From positions 1 to 64,000 of the forward strand of contig CAJTTE010000001.1 in the NCBI GenBank assembly GCA_910579265.1: 64,000 nucleotides of DNA. The letters run 5' to 3'. The notes under the pieces are model-generated. The model was not told where the DNA came from. It saw only the letters and a list, made by a program, of their open reading frames with translations, and ran no database searches. The translations under genes were made by a program, and so were the position numbers. Positions 62,282 to 64,000 of this stretch are shown in pieces. Position 1 is the first letter of the stretch. Every line of letters begins with the position of its first letter. This DNA comes from an uncultured Ruminiclostridium sp. (GTDB taxonomy: Bacteria > Bacillota > Clostridia > Oscillospirales > Ruminococcaceae).

Positions 62282-63316
62282 ATGAAATATAAAATGAAAT
62301 TAGGTATATGGAATTCGGTATTCTGCGTTCCTTCCGTTGTTGCGGACAATTATCTGAAGCTGGCAAGAGGAAGCGATATCAAGGTACTGCTTTTTCTTTT
62401 AAGAAATTCCGACGAGTATATAAGCAGTGAAATAATTGCCGATAAGCTCGGACTGTCTGCGGAACAGGTAGACGAAAGCATCGTTTTTTGGAAGGATAGG
62501 GAAATAATAGGGGTTGACGATTCGGGGGAAGCAACCCCACTGCAAAAATACAGAAAAACAGGGGATGAAGACGTAAATACGCAAACGGAAAATAAGGCGG
62601 CTGTTCCGCAAATAAAGCCTGTTGCGGAAAGTCTTGTAAGAAAAATCAACCTGGAACGGACTCCGGATTTTCCTCCTGCCGAAATCGCCAAGACTATTCG
62701 TAACAACGATAAAGCGGATTATTTGTTCAAGCATTGTGAAATTCTTTACGGACGTCCTCTTAATCATAACGAACAAAGGACGTTAATGATCATACTTGAG
62801 GATGCGTGTTTACCGGTAGAGTCCGCTTTAATGCTTGTTGACTACTGTTTTTCCATTAATAAAGCCACTCCCGCTTATATGAGAGCAATGGCGCTGGAAT
62901 GGTCGGAATCCGAGATCAATACGATAGATAAGGCTGAACGGAGAGTAGAGGAGCTCAAGAAATCCGACAGCGCTATAGGACGGTTCAAAAGCATGTTTGA
63001 AATAAACTCCGCCTTTTCGAAACAACAAAGGGAAATGATCGGCAAATGGGTAAACATTTACGGATTTGACGACGAGATGATAAACGAAGCCTATCAGATC
63101 ACTCTTAACGGAGCAGGCCGGCTCTCCTTCCCCTATATGAACAAGATCCTCGAAGGCTGGCACAGCAAGGGTTATAAAAATGTCGGGCAAATAGGCATGG
63201 ACAAAAAACCAAAAAAGAGCAAAAAAGGTGAAAAGGGTGAAAACGCTTCTCTTGATATTACAAAAATCGAACAGTTTATGACTGATAAGTATAAGAAAAC
63301 CGGAGGAAGCGCATGA
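62282..63316 (+). CDS. DnaD-domain replication protein
   Basis: 344 residues. The N-terminal winged helix (DIKVLLFLLRNSDEYISSEI, ADKLGLSAEQVDESIVFWKD) is followed by a linker and a C-terminal DnaD/DnaB2 domain (YGRPLNHNEQRTLMIILED and the YGFDDEMINEAYQ motif). It probably helps load the helicase with the DnaC-type protein that starts in its stop codon. No clear SD precedes ATG 62282; 210 bases without a gene lie between it and recN. Confidence 0.88.
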   Translation: MKYKMKLGIWNSVFCVPSVVADNYLKLARGSDIKVLLFLLRNSDEYISSEIIADKLGLSAEQVDESIVFWKDREIIGVDDSGEATPLQKYRKTGDEDVNTQTENKAAVPQIKPVAESLVRKINLERTPDFPPAEIAKTIRNNDKADYLFKHCEILYGRPLNHNEQRTLMIILEDACLPVESALMLVDYCFSINKATPAYMRAMALEWSESEINTIDKAERRVEELKKSDSAIGRFKSMFEINSAFSKQQREMIGKWVNIYGFDDEMINEAYQITLNGAGRLSFPYMNKILEGWHSKGYKNVGQIGMDKKPKKSKKGEKGENASLDITKIEQFMTDKYKKTGGSA

Positions 63317-64000
63317 GCTATCTGAAAAAATATTATGTTGCGGCCGAGGAACGTATCAATGAACGGAGGAATCGAAATAAAGAAATACATAGGGAAAATA
63401 TCCGTATCGCCGAAGAAAAAATTCCAGAAATCAAGGAGCTGAGGAAACGGCTCTCAGCCGGAGGAGCAAAGCTTTCGACAATACTGATATCCGGAGGCGA
63501 CGCCAAAAAAAAGGTCAGGGAGATAGCCGCCGAAAATATGGAGGTCAATCGAAGAATCAGAGAACTGCTGATCTTAAACGGTTACAAGGATAATTTTATC
63601 GATCCTGTATACAGCTGTGGAAAATGCAAGGACACGGGAATATACAATAACAAAAGATGTTCTTGTTTTATGAACGAGGTGGAAAGACTTCAGTGCGCCG
63701 AGCTAAGCCGTTCATCAGCAATGAACCTTTGTTCTTTCGAGGACTTCGATCTGTCTCTGTATCCGGAGAGGACGGATGAAAACAGTAATAAAAGCATACG
63801 TAGTATTATGACCGATATCTATTCTTTTTGTATCGGGTATGCGAGAGATTTTCATCTTCCTCAAAAGGGAATCCTTATGTACGGAGGTACCGGACTCGGA
63901 AAGACGCATTTGTCCCTCGCCGTAGGCAACGAGATAATCAAAGGCGGATACAGCGTGATTTACGGGTCGTCTCCCGATTTATTCCGAAGGATAGAAAAGG
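63313..64000 (+). CDS. dnaC: DnaC/DnaI-like helicase loader ATPase (3' end outside window)
   Basis: ATG 63313 overlaps the stop of the DnaD gene (ATGA). At least 229 residues: an N-terminal basic coiled region, a cysteine cluster (CGKCKDTG, CSCF), and the AAA+ core with Walker A GGTGLGKTH (191-199). The order matches DnaC-family helicase loaders of Clostridia. The frame is still open at the window edge. Confidence 0.88.
   Translation, partial: MSYLKKYYVAAEERINERRNRNKEIHRENIRIAEEKIPEIKELRKRLSAGGAKLSTILISGGDAKKKVREIAAENMEVNRRIRELLILNGYKDNFIDPVYSCGKCKDTGIYNNKRCSCFMNEVERLQCAELSRSSAMNLCSFEDFDLSLYPERTDENSNKSIRSIMTDIYSFCIGYARDFHLPQKGILMYGGTGLGKTHLSLAVGNEIIKGGYSVIYGSSPDLFRRIEK

Noticed and set aside
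1..64000. CRISPR arrays, tRNA or rRNA genes
   Set aside because: No regularly spaced direct repeats, cloverleaf with CCA-end context or conserved rRNA segments were noticed on either strand by eye.

Overview
The window looks like a chromosome segment of an anaerobic, endospore-forming member of the Clostridia, probably close to Ruminococcaceae/Oscillospiraceae. The evidence is moderately low GC, frequent GTG/TTG starts behind good Shine-Dalgarno (SD) sites, a complete spoIIIAA-AH operon, the order spoIIIA - asp23 - nusB - xseAB - ispA - DUF212 - dxs - tlyA - nadK - argR - recN typical of Clostridia, and an anaerobic ribonucleotide reductase activase (NrdG). No rRNA, tRNA, CRISPR array, prophage or intact transposase was seen.

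Layout. (1) 0.1-8 kb: cation efflux, a clostridial thymidylate kinase, DUF2156, a DJ-1 protein, 5-formyl-THF cyclo-ligase, MltG and a U32 peptidase. (2) 8-15.9 kb: a decayed tandem duplication (truncated XRE gene plus U32 remnant), an XRE regulator with a heterodimeric ABC exporter, and about 1.2 kb of degenerate DNA. (3) 15.9-36 kb: an EAL/HDOD protein, then the arginine genes argG, argH, argC, argJ, argB, argD and argF, all on the + strand. They are interleaved with accessory genes (aadA-like nucleotidyltransferase, PfkB kinase, MmcQ, HAD, TIGR04076, DUF3267, two GNATs, SUKH, MBL-fold) and several pseudogenes. ArgR is encoded 24 kb further on. (4) 36-43 kb: two orphan immunity-like genes, a DUF3592-like membrane protein, a LytTR/DUF3021 pair, a VOC protein, and an orphan peptide-binding lipoprotein with nrdG. 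(5) 44-47 kb: a Fur/Zur-controlled zinc uptake operon (fur-znuA-znuC-znuB) on the minus strand. (6) 47-62 kb: spoIIIA and the conserved housekeeping block. (7) 62-64 kb: a DnaD-like primosome protein and the start of a DnaC-type loader.

Structure the genes do not explain. Three families of short non-coding inverted-repeat (MITE-like) elements are scattered between genes: family 1 has six copies or fragments, families 2 and 3 have two each. A fourth family is different. Three stretches of about 180 nt, near 22.2, 27.8 and 34.8 kb and all inside the arginine region, share a conserved core and hairpins. They look like a structured RNA that I do not recognise, and this is the most interesting candidate here. 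Other points of note are a gene with a lone amber codon, a gene with two homopolymer frameshifts, and a Zur-type operator lying between fur and the sigma-E-like promoter of spoIIIA. All product calls are from reading the translations; no database search was run.
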